Program-made: the position numbers and the translations under genes
Assembly: GCA_024636775.1 (NCBI GenBank)
Contig: JAGXGP010000106.1
Coordinates: 1 to 33,796 of the forward strand
Length of the DNA: 33,796 nucleotides
Direction of reading: 5' to 3'
From: Hydrogenophilales bacterium
Lineage (GTDB): Bacteria; Pseudomonadota; Gammaproteobacteria; Burkholderiales; Thiobacillaceae
In this document: positions 25,065 through 33,796 of the stretch, piece after piece
Layout of the letters: each line of letters starts with the position of its first letter
Position numbering within the stretch: the first letter of the stretch is position 1
The notes under the pieces: generated by a model
The model's input: only the letters and a program-made list of their open reading frames with translations
Told to the model about the DNA's origin: nothing
The model's database searches: none

Positions 25065-26209
25065 CCGCGTGCCCCAAATATCATCCGCCGAGCAACAAAA
25101 CCTTTCAGTGACGGAAACGCTTCCAGCGCCAGCAGGCCCAACCCACGCGCATGGCGCAGGGGCGCGACATCATTGGAAAACACCCGCACCAGAAAATCGG
25201 TGAAACCCACGCCGCCCAAGACATCGACCCGGCGTCCGCGTGCATAGGCGGCCAGCATGGCCGGGCTGCCCAGCGCCTCGACGGGCGTATCGCCGCACAG
25301 ACTCGCCAGTTCCCATGCGTCGCGCAAGCCGATATTGAATCCCTGCCCCGCTACCGGGTGCAGTGTTTGCGCAGCGTTGCCGATGCGCACCACGCGCGCG
25401 TCCGCTTCGCTGCCGGTATAGGCCAGTTTGAGCGGGAAGGTTTTGCGCGGGCTGGCCGACAGAAACTGACCTTGCCGCCCCCCGAAGTGGCGATACAGTG
25501 CGCTCAGGAATTCGGCGTCGGGTAACGCGGCAATACGCTGGGCATCATCATTATCTGCAGTCCACACCAGCGCATAACGATCCCCTTTCGGTAGCAAGGC
25601 CGCCGGACCTTCGGGCGTAAAGCGTTCGAAAGCCTGGTTCGCATGCGGCAGTTCGGTCTGCACTTCGCACACCACGGCCATCTGGTCGTAATCGCGTGAA
25701 ATTTTAGGGTCGGGCGCCGCCTCACCGCGACCCCCATCGGCCACCACCACCAGCGAGGCCATCAACGTGTTGCCCGCCAAAGTGTGCGCACGGGCATGTT
25801 CCAACTCCGGCTCGATGCGCTCGACCGCCACGCCGTACTCCACGGTAATGCGTGCGTCCAGCAGCGCCTGTTTCAGCGCGGCCGTGAGTGTGGCGTAGGG
25901 CAGCACATAGCCCAGTGCCGGCACCTTGATTTCATCGGCCGACAAGCGTGCCATGCCGAGCGCACCGCGCTGGGAGATATGAATACGGGTGATGGGCGTC
26001 ACGTCTTCCAGTGTTTCCCACACGCCCAGGCGATCCAGAATCAAACGCGAACCGTACGACAATGCCAGCGTACGCGTATCCGCGCGCGCATCGGCGGGCT
26101 GCGCTTCTAGTACGTGTGCGTCGATGCCCTGCTGCTGTAGCGCCAGCGCACACACGGCACCGACCGGGCCGGCGCCGACGATCAGTACAGGCTTCAGGCC
26201 TGCATCCAC
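25061..26209 (-). CDS. ubiH: 2-octaprenyl-6-methoxyphenol hydroxylase-type UbiH
   Basis: 382 residues from a GTG at 26209, which leaves a 16-base overlap with pepP; an ATG-like extension to 26257 would overlap pepP more and lacks homology. FAD motif VLIVGAGPVGAVCALALQQQ is at the N-terminus, and RIGNAAQTLHPVAGQGFNIG near 290 carries GN in place of GD, a feature of UbiH that I recall from the E. coli protein. It introduces a ring hydroxyl in ubiquinone synthesis at the inner-membrane face. pepP-ubiH order is common in proteobacteria and supports the call. Confidence 0.92.
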   Translation of the reverse strand: MDAGLKPVLIVGAGPVGAVCALALQQQGIDAHVLEAQPADARADTRTLALSYGSRLILDRLGVWETLEDVTPITRIHISQRGALGMARLSADEIKVPALGYVLPYATLTAALKQALLDARITVEYGVAVERIEPELEHARAHTLAGNTLMASLVVVADGGRGEAAPDPKISRDYDQMAVVCEVQTELPHANQAFERFTPEGPAALLPKGDRYALVWTADNDDAQRIAALPDAEFLSALYRHFGGRQGQFLSASPRKTFPLKLAYTGSEADARVVRIGNAAQTLHPVAGQGFNIGLRDAWELASLCGDTPVEALGSPAMLAAYARGRRVDVLGGVGFTDFLVRVFSNDVAPLRHARGLGLLALEAFPSLKGFVARRMIFGARG

Positions 26210-27492
26210 GCTTCGATCTCGGCTACGGTTTTGGGCGGTGTGGTCATCACGTCGCAACCGGATTCAGTCACGACCACATCGTCTTCGATGCGGATGCCAA
26301 TATTCCACAAAGCCTCGGGAATATCGTCTGCCGGTCGGATATAAAGTCCCGGCTCAACGGTCAGCGTCATGCCTGTTTGCAATGGGCGCCATGCGCTATC
26401 GATCTTGTATTCGCCCGCGTCGTGTACGTCCAGCCCCAGCCAGTGGCCGGTTTTGTGCATGTAAAAACGGGTGTAGGCGTTCGCTTCGATCAGGCCATCG
26501 ACGCTGCCTTTCAGCAGTTTCAAATCGACCATGCCTTGCGTCAGCACGCGCACTGCCGCATCGTGTGGGGCATTCCAGTCGCTACCCGGACGCACGGTGT
26601 CGATGGCGGCAATTTGCGCTGCCAGCACAACTTCATAGGCATCCTTCTGCGCCGCCGTAAACCGACCGTTGACCGGAAAGGTGCGGGTGATATCGGCCGC
26701 ATAGCTGCCGAACTCGGCCGCCGCATCGATCAGCAGCAGGTCGCCATCGCGGAGCGGTTTGTTGTTGAAGACGTAATGCAGCACGCAGGAATTGGCGCCG
26801 CTGGCAACGATGGAATTGTAGGCCGGCGCTTCGGCGCCGCCACGGCGGAAAGCAGACAACAGCTCTGCCTCAACCTCGTATTCGTGGCCACCGGGCCGGG
26901 TGGCGCGCATGGCGGCGCGATGCGCGCCGGTTGAAATTTCAGCGGCGCGGCGCATCAATCCCAGTTCATGGGCATCCTTGATCAGCCGCATCTCGTCGAG
27001 CGCATGGCGCACATCTACAATCTCGCCCGGCGCGATCACGCCCTGCCGCGACTTCGCCCGCACCGCATTAAGCCAACCGATCACGCGCGCATCCCACGCC
27101 GGGTTATCCCCCACTGCATAGGCGAGGCGCTCACGACTGCCCATCAGTTCAGGCAGTTTGGCGTCCAATTCAGTAATCGAATACGCCGCATCGAACCCGA
27201 AATCCTGCGCTGCCGCCTCCGGGCCATGACGAAAGCCATCCCATATCTCGCGCGACGCGTCCTTGTCGCGGCAAAACAGGATCGACTGCGGCTCAGCGCC
27301 GCCCACCTGCACCACCACCGCCTCGGGTTCGTTGAAACCGGTCAACCAATAAAAATAACTGTCGTGCCGATAGGGGTAGTGCGAATCGCGGTTGCGCGGC
27401 ACTTCCGGTGCTGTGGCGACAATGGCGATGCCGTCGCCCAAGGTGGCTGCGAGGCGCGCGCGCCGTTGTACATAATTCTGGATGTCAGACAT
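26194..27492 (-). CDS. pepP: Xaa-Pro aminopeptidase (aminopeptidase P)
   Basis: 432 residues from the ATG at 27492, which overlaps the murU stop by 8 bases; the frame is open to 27591 but that part lies inside murU. An N-terminal domain (about 1-165, including HYPYRHDSYFYWLTGF) precedes the pita-bread catalytic domain. The five metal ligands are visible: D256 and D267 (LLLIDAAAEFGSYAADITR), H350 (GHWLGLDVHDAG), E380 (TVEPGLY) and E403 (RIEDDVVV). These lie within a few residues of the E. coli PepP positions. It removes N-terminal residues that precede proline. It overlaps ubiH, as in many proteobacteria. Confidence 0.95.
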   Translation of the reverse strand: MSDIQNYVQRRARLAATLGDGIAIVATAPEVPRNRDSHYPYRHDSYFYWLTGFNEPEAVVVQVGGAEPQSILFCRDKDASREIWDGFRHGPEAAAQDFGFDAAYSITELDAKLPELMGSRERLAYAVGDNPAWDARVIGWLNAVRAKSRQGVIAPGEIVDVRHALDEMRLIKDAHELGLMRRAAEISTGAHRAAMRATRPGGHEYEVEAELLSAFRRGGAEAPAYNSIVASGANSCVLHYVFNNKPLRDGDLLLIDAAAEFGSYAADITRTFPVNGRFTAAQKDAYEVVLAAQIAAIDTVRPGSDWNAPHDAAVRVLTQGMVDLKLLKGSVDGLIEANAYTRFYMHKTGHWLGLDVHDAGEYKIDSAWRPLQTGMTLTVEPGLYIRPADDIPEALWNIGIRIEDDVVVTESGCDVMTTPPKTVAEIEAWMQA

Positions 27493-28213
27493 GGTTACGT
27501 AAGCTTTCATCAAGTTGTTGCAGGCGCTCGGGGGTGCCGACATCGGTCCAGCGTCCGCGATGGTGTTCGCCACTGGCCCGACCGGCATCAATGGCCTGTC
27601 TCAGCAGCGGTACAAGCGGCGCTTTCTCCCCTGCGGGGGTCTGCGCGAACACGGCCCGATGGTAAACGCCGATGCCGGAAAAAGTGAGCCGCTCCGGATG
27701 CGCGGCCGAAGCCTGCTCAGTGTTGAGAATCCGTCCGGCTTCCAGCACAAAATCACCTGCCAGATGGTGCGGCGGATTGTCGATCATCACCAGATGCATT
27801 TGATCACGGCCCTCGGCCAATCGCGCCAGGGGTTCGGCGAGGCGGCTGAAATCAAAGTCCGTGTAGATATCGCCATTGACCACCGGGAACACCTCACGAT
27901 CAATCAGCGGCAGCGCAGTCGCAATGCCGCCCGCGGTTTCCAGCGCAGTGCCCTCGCGCGAGAATTCAATCGACACACCCAGCGCACTGCCGTTCCCCAA
28001 CGCATCCTCGATCTGCGCACCGAGGTGCGCGTGATTGATCACAATGCGCGTGAAACCCGCCGCACGCAGACGCTCGATATGCCACACGATGAGCGGCTTG
28101 CCGCCGACCTGCAGCAAGGGCTTCGGCGTGTGGTCAGTGAGCGGGCGCATGCGCTCGCCGCGCCCGGCGGCGAGGATCATGGCTGTTGCGCCGTCCAAAC
28201 CCGGGATGCTCAA
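27485..28213 (-). CDS. murU: N-acetylmuramate-1-phosphate uridylyltransferase MurU
   Basis: 242 residues from a TTG at 28213 that overlaps the amgK stop (TTGA); a run of Gs lies about 8 bases upstream. An ATG at 28180 is the alternative and would give a start closer to known MurU proteins (AMILAAG). The nucleotidyltransferase signature LAAGRGERMRPLTDHTPKPL, the VNGDIYTDFDF metal site and RGRWTDVGTPERL near the end are typical. It makes UDP-MurNAc from MurNAc-1-phosphate in the fosfomycin-bypassing recycling route known from Pseudomonas. Adjacent amgK supplies the substrate. Confidence 0.9.
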   Translation of the reverse strand: MSIPGLDGATAMILAAGRGERMRPLTDHTPKPLLQVGGKPLIVWHIERLRAAGFTRIVINHAHLGAQIEDALGNGSALGVSIEFSREGTALETAGGIATALPLIDREVFPVVNGDIYTDFDFSRLAEPLARLAEGRDQMHLVMIDNPPHHLAGDFVLEAGRILNTEQASAAHPERLTFSGIGVYHRAVFAQTPAGEKAPLVPLLRQAIDAGRASGEHHRGRWTDVGTPERLQQLDESLRNHV

Positions 28214-29268
28214 TGTGCAACCCCCACTTGTGGTTGCTTGTCCTGCAGTTCATCCAGCAAATACAGCAGGGGCTTCAATTCAATATATCGCTCGCACACG
28301 CGGCGCAGGTATGCCATCACCAGCGGCATGTCCTTCAAATACCCGGCCTTGCCATCGCGGTGATACAGCCGCGCAAAAATGCCGAGAATCTTGATGTGGC
28401 GTTGCGCGCCCATCCATTCGAAATCACGCCAGAAATCGCCAAAATCTTTGCGTACTGGCAGTCCGACAGCACGCGCTTTCTCCCAGTAGCGGATCACCCA
28501 GTCGAGCTGATGCTCTTCGTCCCACTGGATGTAGGCATCGCGGTAAATCGAAGCGAGATCGTAGGTGATGGGGCCATAGACCGCATCCTGAAAATCGAGA
28601 ATACCGGGGTTCGGCTCACTCACCATCAAATTGCGCGAGTGCCAGTCGCGGTGCACAAAGACCTGCGGCTGGGCAAGGTTGTTGGCCAGCAAATACTCAA
28701 ACGTGGTGTTCAAGACTGCCGTTTGTTCATTCGTCAGCACGGCACCCAGGTGTTTACTGACGTACCACTCGGGAAACAGCATCAACTCACGGGTGAGCAA
28801 GACACGATCGTATTCGGGTAACACGCCCGGGCGGCTGGCCAGCTGGATGCGGATCAGCGCATCGTTCGATGCCAGATACAGCTCACGCGCCACGGACAAA
28901 TTAGGCGCAACCGGATAAGGGCTGGCCAGCCCGGGTTCCGCGGGGGTGAGCGCGGCCTGATCCAGCGCCGACAGGTAAGTGGTATCGCCTAAATCGGTCA
29001 GCAACAGGAAACCTTGTTGCAGATCCTGCGCGATGACCTGCGGCACATGCACCCCCGCCTCGGCAAACAATTGGGCGACCGAGATAAACGGTCGGCAATC
29101 CTCATGTGCCGTGGGCGCGTCCATCACGATATAATCGCGTCCTTTGGCAGTGACGCGAAAGTAACGGCGGAAACTGGCATCCGCCGATGCCGGGGCGATT
29201 TCAATCGATCCCCCGCCGAGTTGTTGTGCGGCCCATGCCGTTAATGCGTGCAAACGTTCCACTGCCAT
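28210..29268 (-). CDS. amgK: Anomeric N-acetylmuramate/N-acetylglucosamine kinase AmgK
   Basis: 352 residues of the aminoglycoside phosphotransferase fold. The catalytic loop VFVHRDWHSRNLMV (about 210-223) and the metal-binding GILDFQDAVYGPITYDLASI are intact. AmgK phosphorylates recycled MurNAc at the anomeric position, giving the MurU substrate. The pair next to lptD is the arrangement known from Pseudomonas and other bacteria that lack the MurQ route. The start codon shares two bases with the divergent lptD start (CATG at 29266-29269), so there is no intergenic space and its promoter must lie inside lptD. Confidence 0.93.
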   Translation of the reverse strand: MAVERLHALTAWAAQQLGGGSIEIAPASADASFRRYFRVTAKGRDYIVMDAPTAHEDCRPFISVAQLFAEAGVHVPQVIAQDLQQGFLLLTDLGDTTYLSALDQAALTPAEPGLASPYPVAPNLSVARELYLASNDALIRIQLASRPGVLPEYDRVLLTRELMLFPEWYVSKHLGAVLTNEQTAVLNTTFEYLLANNLAQPQVFVHRDWHSRNLMVSEPNPGILDFQDAVYGPITYDLASIYRDAYIQWDEEHQLDWVIRYWEKARAVGLPVRKDFGDFWRDFEWMGAQRHIKILGIFARLYHRDGKAGYLKDMPLVMAYLRRVCERYIELKPLLYLLDELQDKQPQVGVAH

Positions 29269-31513
29269 GTTGCTCCGAATAATGCTGTTTCAATTAACCT
29301 TTGCCCGGATTTTACATCGCTTGACCAACTTGCCTGGCTTTACCACTATCGCGTTACTCCTCACTGTCAGTAATGCGGCAGCGGAAGGACTCGCTTTGAG
29401 AAAAGATGCCGAGCTTTCGGGCTCTGCCGTAGCAGGCAAGGCGGGGCCGATGTTTGTGTCTGCCGATCGTATCGAATCCACCTCGCCCAACATCATCGAA
29501 GCCAGTGGACGAGTGGAAGCCCGGCAGGCTGGCAACAACTTCTTTGCCGACTGGTTGCTTTACGACACCACGCAAAGCCTGGTTCAGGCCAGAGGCCAGG
29601 TCCGGATGGAGCAGCCCGCGCTGCTGGTTGAGGGCGATTCGCTCAAACTCAACATTGATGACTACAGCGGCGAGCTGACCCAGCCAGTCTACCAACTCAC
29701 CGACCAGCCCGGTCGCGGCAATGCCGAACGCATTGATTTCATCAACAAGTATCACTACACGCTGAAGGATGCGACCTACACCACGTGTTCGGCCGGCAAT
29801 GACGACTGGTTTCTCAAGGTAAAAGATCTCGAACTCGACAAATTCCGCAATGTGGGCACTGCGCGCAATGCCACCTTGCGCTTTCTGGGGGTACCGATCC
29901 TGTATACCCCGTGGATGGATTTCCCGCTGAACAATGCGCGCAAGACCGGCATGCTAGCGCCCACTTTTGGTACCACCGAACGCAGCGGGCTCGACATTCT
30001 GGTGCCGTATTACCTTAACCTCGCACCCAACTACGACGCCACGCTCTATCCCCGCCTGCTGTCCAAACGCGGGGTGCAGCTGGGCGGTGAATTCCGCTAC
30101 CTGCTGGATAACGTCCGTGGCGAAAATCGCCTTGAATATTTACCCAACGACAACGAAGCCAATCGCACGCGCTGGAGCCTGGCGCTCAAAAATGAATACC
30201 GACTGAACGACAGCACGCTGGCCGGCATGAATTTCAATAGTGTCTCGGATAACGATTATTTTCGCGATCTGTCCAACCTGATTTCTGCCACTTCGATTTC
30301 CCACCTCAATCGCGAAGCCTGGTTGACGACGCAACACGCCAACTGGAATGCCGAGCTGCGCGCGCAAACCTTTCAGACGCTACAGGATTCCAGCGCGGAC
30401 ACCTTGATTGTTGAGCCTTATGCACGATTGCCCCATGCACGCCTGGGCATGAACCACACCCTTGAAAATGGTCTGGAGTTCAAGCTGGAGACCGAAGCCA
30501 CCCGTTTTGCACACAACACGCTGACTGAAGGGACGCGCGTGCTGGCCTATCCCACTGTGCGTCTGCCGCTCACCAACTCCTTCGGCTTCCTGACGCCTCA
30601 ACTTGGCTGGCACAGCACCTATTACGCACTGGACGACAGCGCTGCCAAGCAGAATATCAAGCGCAATTTACCGATCTTCAGCCTCGACAGCGGCGTCACA
30701 TTTGACCGCCCTTTCCAGTTTGCCGGCAATGACTATGTACAAACCCTGGAGCCGCGCGCCTACTATGTTTTCGCGCCTTATCGTGACCAGAGCACGATTC
30801 CGGTTTTTGATAGTGCACAGCTTGATTTCAACTATGCGCAGATGTTCACCGAAAACCAGTTCATCGGCGGCGACCGGATTAACGATGCCAATCAGCTGAC
30901 CGTTGCGGTCACCAGTCGCTTCACCGAGGCCTCCAGCGGTCTGGAACGGTTGCAGGTAACGCTTGGCCAACGCTATTACTTCGCCGCCCAGCAGGTCACG
31001 CTACCCGGCATTGCGCCGCGCACCAGCAATGCCACTGATCTGCTTGCCGCCGTGAGCGGGCAAATCACCCAGGATTGGCGCATCAACACCGCCTGGCAAT
31101 TCAATACGCAGAACGGCACCACGATTCGCCGCAATCTGGGGGCGTCCTACCGCCCCAGTCCGGGCCGCGCATTGAACTTTGGGTACCGATTCATTGACCA
31201 AACCACGGATCAGGTTGACGTGTCCGCGCAGTGGCCCCTGGGTAACCGCTGGTATGGCATGTTCCGCTACAACTACTCCTTCCAGGACAACAAGCTGGTC
31301 GAAGGCCTGGCAGGACTCGAATACAACGGCGGTTGCTGGGCGATACGCGGTGTCTTCCAGCGTCTGGCCACCAAGGAAAACCAGTCAACTGACGCATTAT
31401 TCTTCCAATTGGAGTTGAGTGGCATGGGGCGTTTAGGCTCCAACCCGCTCGATATTTTGAAACATAGCATTCCCGGATACAGGCCTAGCAATGACATTCT
31501 TCAAACGCCCTGA
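29267..31513 (+). CDS. lptD: LPS-assembly outer membrane protein LptD
   Basis: 748 residues. A signal peptide (cleavage near SNAAA, about residue 39) is followed by an OstA/jellyroll N-domain (about 60-200; SADRIESTSPNIIEASGRVEA) and a large beta-barrel to the C-terminus. It inserts LPS into the outer leaflet with LptE, which is not in the window. Only two cysteines occur in the whole protein, C174 and C690, fitting the second and last cysteines of the four in E. coli LptD. A later ATG at 29282 is an alternative start. It precedes surA, whose start lies 23 bases inside lptD, as in the classical lptD-surA-pdxA order. Confidence 0.95.
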   Translation: MLLRIMLFQLTFARILHRLTNLPGFTTIALLLTVSNAAAEGLALRKDAELSGSAVAGKAGPMFVSADRIESTSPNIIEASGRVEARQAGNNFFADWLLYDTTQSLVQARGQVRMEQPALLVEGDSLKLNIDDYSGELTQPVYQLTDQPGRGNAERIDFINKYHYTLKDATYTTCSAGNDDWFLKVKDLELDKFRNVGTARNATLRFLGVPILYTPWMDFPLNNARKTGMLAPTFGTTERSGLDILVPYYLNLAPNYDATLYPRLLSKRGVQLGGEFRYLLDNVRGENRLEYLPNDNEANRTRWSLALKNEYRLNDSTLAGMNFNSVSDNDYFRDLSNLISATSISHLNREAWLTTQHANWNAELRAQTFQTLQDSSADTLIVEPYARLPHARLGMNHTLENGLEFKLETEATRFAHNTLTEGTRVLAYPTVRLPLTNSFGFLTPQLGWHSTYYALDDSAAKQNIKRNLPIFSLDSGVTFDRPFQFAGNDYVQTLEPRAYYVFAPYRDQSTIPVFDSAQLDFNYAQMFTENQFIGGDRINDANQLTVAVTSRFTEASSGLERLQVTLGQRYYFAAQQVTLPGIAPRTSNATDLLAAVSGQITQDWRINTAWQFNTQNGTTIRRNLGASYRPSPGRALNFGYRFIDQTTDQVDVSAQWPLGNRWYGMFRYNYSFQDNKLVEGLAGLEYNGGCWAIRGVFQRLATKENQSTDALFFQLELSGMGRLGSNPLDILKHSIPGYRPSNDILQTP

Positions 31514-32801
31514 ATGGCGCCGCCCCCTTGCGATGCTGGTGATGTTGATAGCCGCATCAACCTTGCTGCCCGCCCAGGCCGCCGTCACGCCGCTCGACCA
31601 TATCGTTGCCGTCGTTAACGACGAAGTCATCACGCGGCAGGAACTCGCCAGGCGATATGGCGAAGTCACGCAGAAGCTGTCCAAGCAAAACACCCCGCTG
31701 CCGCCGCGCGACGTCCTTGAAAAGCAGATCCTCGAACGCATGGTCACCGAACTGGCGCTGCAGCAACATGCTCGCAGCACAGGCGTGCGAGTCGACCCGA
31801 CGCAAGTCGAGCGCGCACTGCAACGTATTGCCACACAGAACAAGCTCGACATGGCCGGCCTGCAGGCCGCCCTGGAAAAAGATGGCATGAACCTCGATAG
31901 CTTGCGCACCACCATTCGCAATGAAATCCTGATCGCCCGGGCACGCGAGCGTGATGTCGACAACCGTATTTCCGTGAGCGATGCCGAAATCGAAGGCTAT
32001 CTGCAGACCCTGGCGCAGCAAGGTGTTGAAACGGAATACAACTTCGCGCACATTCTGGTCACGGTGCCGGAAAACACGTCCCCCGAGCAGATCCAAGCGC
32101 GTCGTGCCCGCGCCGAAGACGTCCTTGCCCAACTGGCCAAGGGCGCCGACTTTGCCCAGTTGTCCGCCAGCCATTCCGATGCGCCCAATGCCATGCAAGG
32201 TGGGGTCTTCGACTGGCGTGCCAGTGGCAAACTGCCCACACTGTTCGTGGATACCCTTAAATTCATGCAACCCGGCCAGACCAGCCCGCTGCTCAAAAGC
32301 AGCAACGGCTTCCACATCCTCAAGCTCTACGACAAGCGCGGGCTCGATGCCACACTCAACGTCACCCAAACGCATGCGCGTCACATTCTGATCAAAACCA
32401 ATGAGCTGACGTCGGAATCGGACGCACGTACCCGCCTGTTGCAGCTCAAGGAACGCATCGACAACGGGGTGAAGTTCGAGGAACTGGCGCAGCTGCATTC
32501 CGAAGACGCCAGCGCATCCAAAGGCGGCGACCTTGGCTGGGTCAACCCCGGCGACACCGTACCCGATTTCGAACAGGCAATGGATGCATTGAAGCCGGGC
32601 GAGGTCAGTGCCCCCATCCAGTCCCCGTTCGGCTTGCACCTGATACAGGTATTGGAGCGGCGCAATCAGGATGTTACCCAGGAGCGCCAGAAACTGCTGG
32701 CACGTCAGGCCATACGCGAGCGCAAGGGTGAAGAAGCGTTTGAGGACTGGGTCCGTCAAATTCGCGACTCGGCTTACGTCGAACTGCGTCAGATCAATTG
32801 A
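31491..32801 (+). CDS. surA: Periplasmic chaperone and peptidyl-prolyl isomerase SurA
   Basis: 436 residues, the usual length. A signal peptide ends at PAQA (about residue 30). The SurA N-terminal domain (IVAVVNDEVITRQELARRYG) is followed by two parvulin domains, about 175-275 (FAHILVTVPENTSPEQI) and about 287-385 (ARHILIKTNELTSESDA), with the C-terminal helix at the end. It escorts outer-membrane proteins such as LptD to the Bam complex. The start overlaps lptD by 23 bases, so the two are probably coupled. It is not interrupted; pdxA follows after a short gap. Confidence 0.96.
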   Translation: MTFFKRPEWRRPLAMLVMLIAASTLLPAQAAVTPLDHIVAVVNDEVITRQELARRYGEVTQKLSKQNTPLPPRDVLEKQILERMVTELALQQHARSTGVRVDPTQVERALQRIATQNKLDMAGLQAALEKDGMNLDSLRTTIRNEILIARARERDVDNRISVSDAEIEGYLQTLAQQGVETEYNFAHILVTVPENTSPEQIQARRARAEDVLAQLAKGADFAQLSASHSDAPNAMQGGVFDWRASGKLPTLFVDTLKFMQPGQTSPLLKSSNGFHILKLYDKRGLDATLNVTQTHARHILIKTNELTSESDARTRLLQLKERIDNGVKFEELAQLHSEDASASKGGDLGWVNPGDTVPDFEQAMDALKPGEVSAPIQSPFGLHLIQVLERRNQDVTQERQKLLARQAIRERKGEEAFEDWVRQIRDSAYVELRQIN

Positions 32802-32812
32802 GATGAGCCTGG

Positions 32813-33796
32813 GTGAGTGAAGCCGTGAGCCTGCCCACCCTCGCCCTCACCGCAGGCGAACCTGCCGGGATCGGACCTGATCTCTGCATTGCACTGTCAC
32901 ATCAGGCATTGCCGTGCCGGCTATCCGTCCTCGGCGATATTGACGTGTTGCGCGCCCGAGCCGAGCAACTCGATGTCCACGTCAACTTCATCACCACCGA
33001 GACCATCCCCGCGCACCAACCGGGTTCACTCTATGTACGCCACCTCCCCGTGGCGGTCCCGGTCACCCCGGGCAAGCTTGATACGCGCAACAGCGCCTAC
33101 GTCCTGGCCTTGTTGGATGCTGCGCTTACTGGCTGTATGGACGGCACCTACCACGCAGTCGTCACCGCACCGGTGCACAAGGGCATCATCAACGACGCCG
33201 GCTTTGTCTTTACCGGTCATACCGAGTATCTGTCCGACCACAGCGGCACAAAAAAAGTCGTGATGATGCTGGCTGGTGGTGGCCTGCGCGTTGCGCTCGC
33301 CACCACCCACCTGCCCTTGCGCGAGGTGGCCGACGCCATCACGCCCGAGTTGCTTACCGAAGTCATCCGCATCCTGCATGACGATCTTCAAAGCAAATTC
33401 GGCATCGCCCTGCCGCGCATTCTGGTCGCTGGACTCAATCCGCACGCGGGTGAGTCGGGCCATCTGGGACGCGAAGAACTTGACATCATTGAACCCACGC
33501 TTGATCGCCTGCGCGAACAAGGTCTGCACCTCATTGGACCACTGCCTGCTGACACGCTGTTCTCACGCATCCGCCATGATCCCTGCGACGCCGTGCTGGC
33601 GATGTATCACGACCAGGGCTTGCCCGTCCTGAAATACGCCAGCTTCGGTGCCGGAGTCAACATCACCCTGGGCCTGCCCTTCATCCGCACGTCGGTCGAC
33701 CATGGCACCGCACTCGACCTTGCCGGCACCGGCCGGGCCGAAGTCGGCAGCCTGTTGACGGCAATTGAAGTCGCGATGGACATGGCGTCCCGAGCA
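32813..33796 (+). CDS. pdxA: 4-hydroxythreonine-4-phosphate dehydrogenase PdxA, 3' end beyond the window
   Basis: The open frame runs from a GTG at 32813 (another GTG at 32825) to the last base, 328 codons. No ATG occurs near the start, so the gene is easy to miss. The N-terminus reads [20 protein letters not shown], the PdxA signature. Metal and substrate histidines lie in [24 protein letters not shown] and [14 protein letters not shown]. It oxidises 4-phosphohydroxythreonine in pyridoxal phosphate synthesis in the cytoplasm. The family is about 330 residues long, so almost the whole protein is present. It follows surA by 11 bases, in the classical order, where rsmA would come next. Confidence 0.94.
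   Translation, partial: MSEAVSLPTLALTAGEPAGIGPDLCIALSHQALPCRLSVLGDIDVLRARAEQLDVHVNFITTETIPAHQPGSLYVRHLPVAVPVTPGKLDTRNSAYVLALLDAALTGCMDGTYHAVVTAPVHKGIINDAGFVFTGHTEYLSDHSGTKKVVMMLAGGGLRVALATTHLPLREVADAITPELLTEVIRILHDDLQSKFGIALPRILVAGLNPHAGESGHLGREELDIIEPTLDRLREQGLHLIGPLPADTLFSRIRHDPCDAVLAMYHDQGLPVLKYASFGAGVNITLGLPFIRTSVDHGTALDLAGTGRAEVGSLLTAIEVAMDMASRA

Noticed and set aside
31557-32759. 400-codon frame on the minus strand inside surA
   Set aside because: It lies antisense to a clear surA gene and shows no family features; its openness comes from codon bias in GC-rich DNA.

Overview
The window looks like a chromosome segment of a GC-rich betaproteobacterium, plausibly a sulfur-oxidising member of the Nitrosomonadales. 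This rests on gene order and protein style: amgK-murU beside lptD-surA-pdxA, pepP-ubiH-ubi-dsbC in one run, a DsrC-family paralog, and OxyR divergent from KatG. I ran no database search. No rRNA, tRNA, CRISPR array, insertion sequence or phage gene is visible.

Layout. 1-2794 (+): the 3' end of a MetR-like LysR gene, then modA, modB and modC (molybdate import), packed with 4-base overlaps or a 3-base gap. 2810-4080 (-): oxyR with a translationally coupled DUF202 membrane gene. 4199-6853 (+): katG, divergent from oxyR over a 118-base promoter region, then a 101-aa protein of unknown function and a possible 28-aa peptide whose stop codon lies inside a 12-bp perfect hairpin. 6968-8116 (-): a one-PDZ HtrA-type protease with a possible RpoE-type promoter. 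8307-10444 (+): a DedA membrane protein and a phospholipase-D-type cardiolipin synthase. 10472-11528 (-): a DsrC/TusE-family protein and an HPP membrane protein in one unit, divergent from a LysR regulator (11641-12498, +) across an intergenic region with repeated CGATA/TATCG elements. 12531-19013 (-): a giant autotransporter of about 2160 residues with some 20 glycine-rich passenger repeats. 19044-19426 has no convincing gene but contains two dyads and a tiny ORF. 19427-29268 (-): ten tightly packed genes, in transcription order amgK, murU, pepP, ubiH, a second Ubi hydroxylase, dsbC, a methyltransferase, then a membrane-fusion lipoprotein, ABC ATPase and ABC permease. 29267-33796 (+): lptD, surA and pdxA (cut by the window end).

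How the genes fit together. Much of the right half serves the cell envelope. LptD assembles LPS at the outer membrane, SurA chaperones outer-membrane proteins, DsbC repairs periplasmic disulfides, AmgK-MurU recycle N-acetylmuramate, and the autotransporter is a likely client of SurA and the Bam machinery. The left half holds metal import (mod) and the peroxide response (oxyR-katG). The least ordinary items are the DsrC paralog with Trp where the C-terminal redox cysteine should be, and the autotransporter with two helical, glycine-poor insertions (one resembling a NusA-type helix-hairpin-helix) and cysteines only in close pairs. I found no clear complete novel system. The DsrC-like/HPP/LysR cluster is the best candidate for an undescribed small module.
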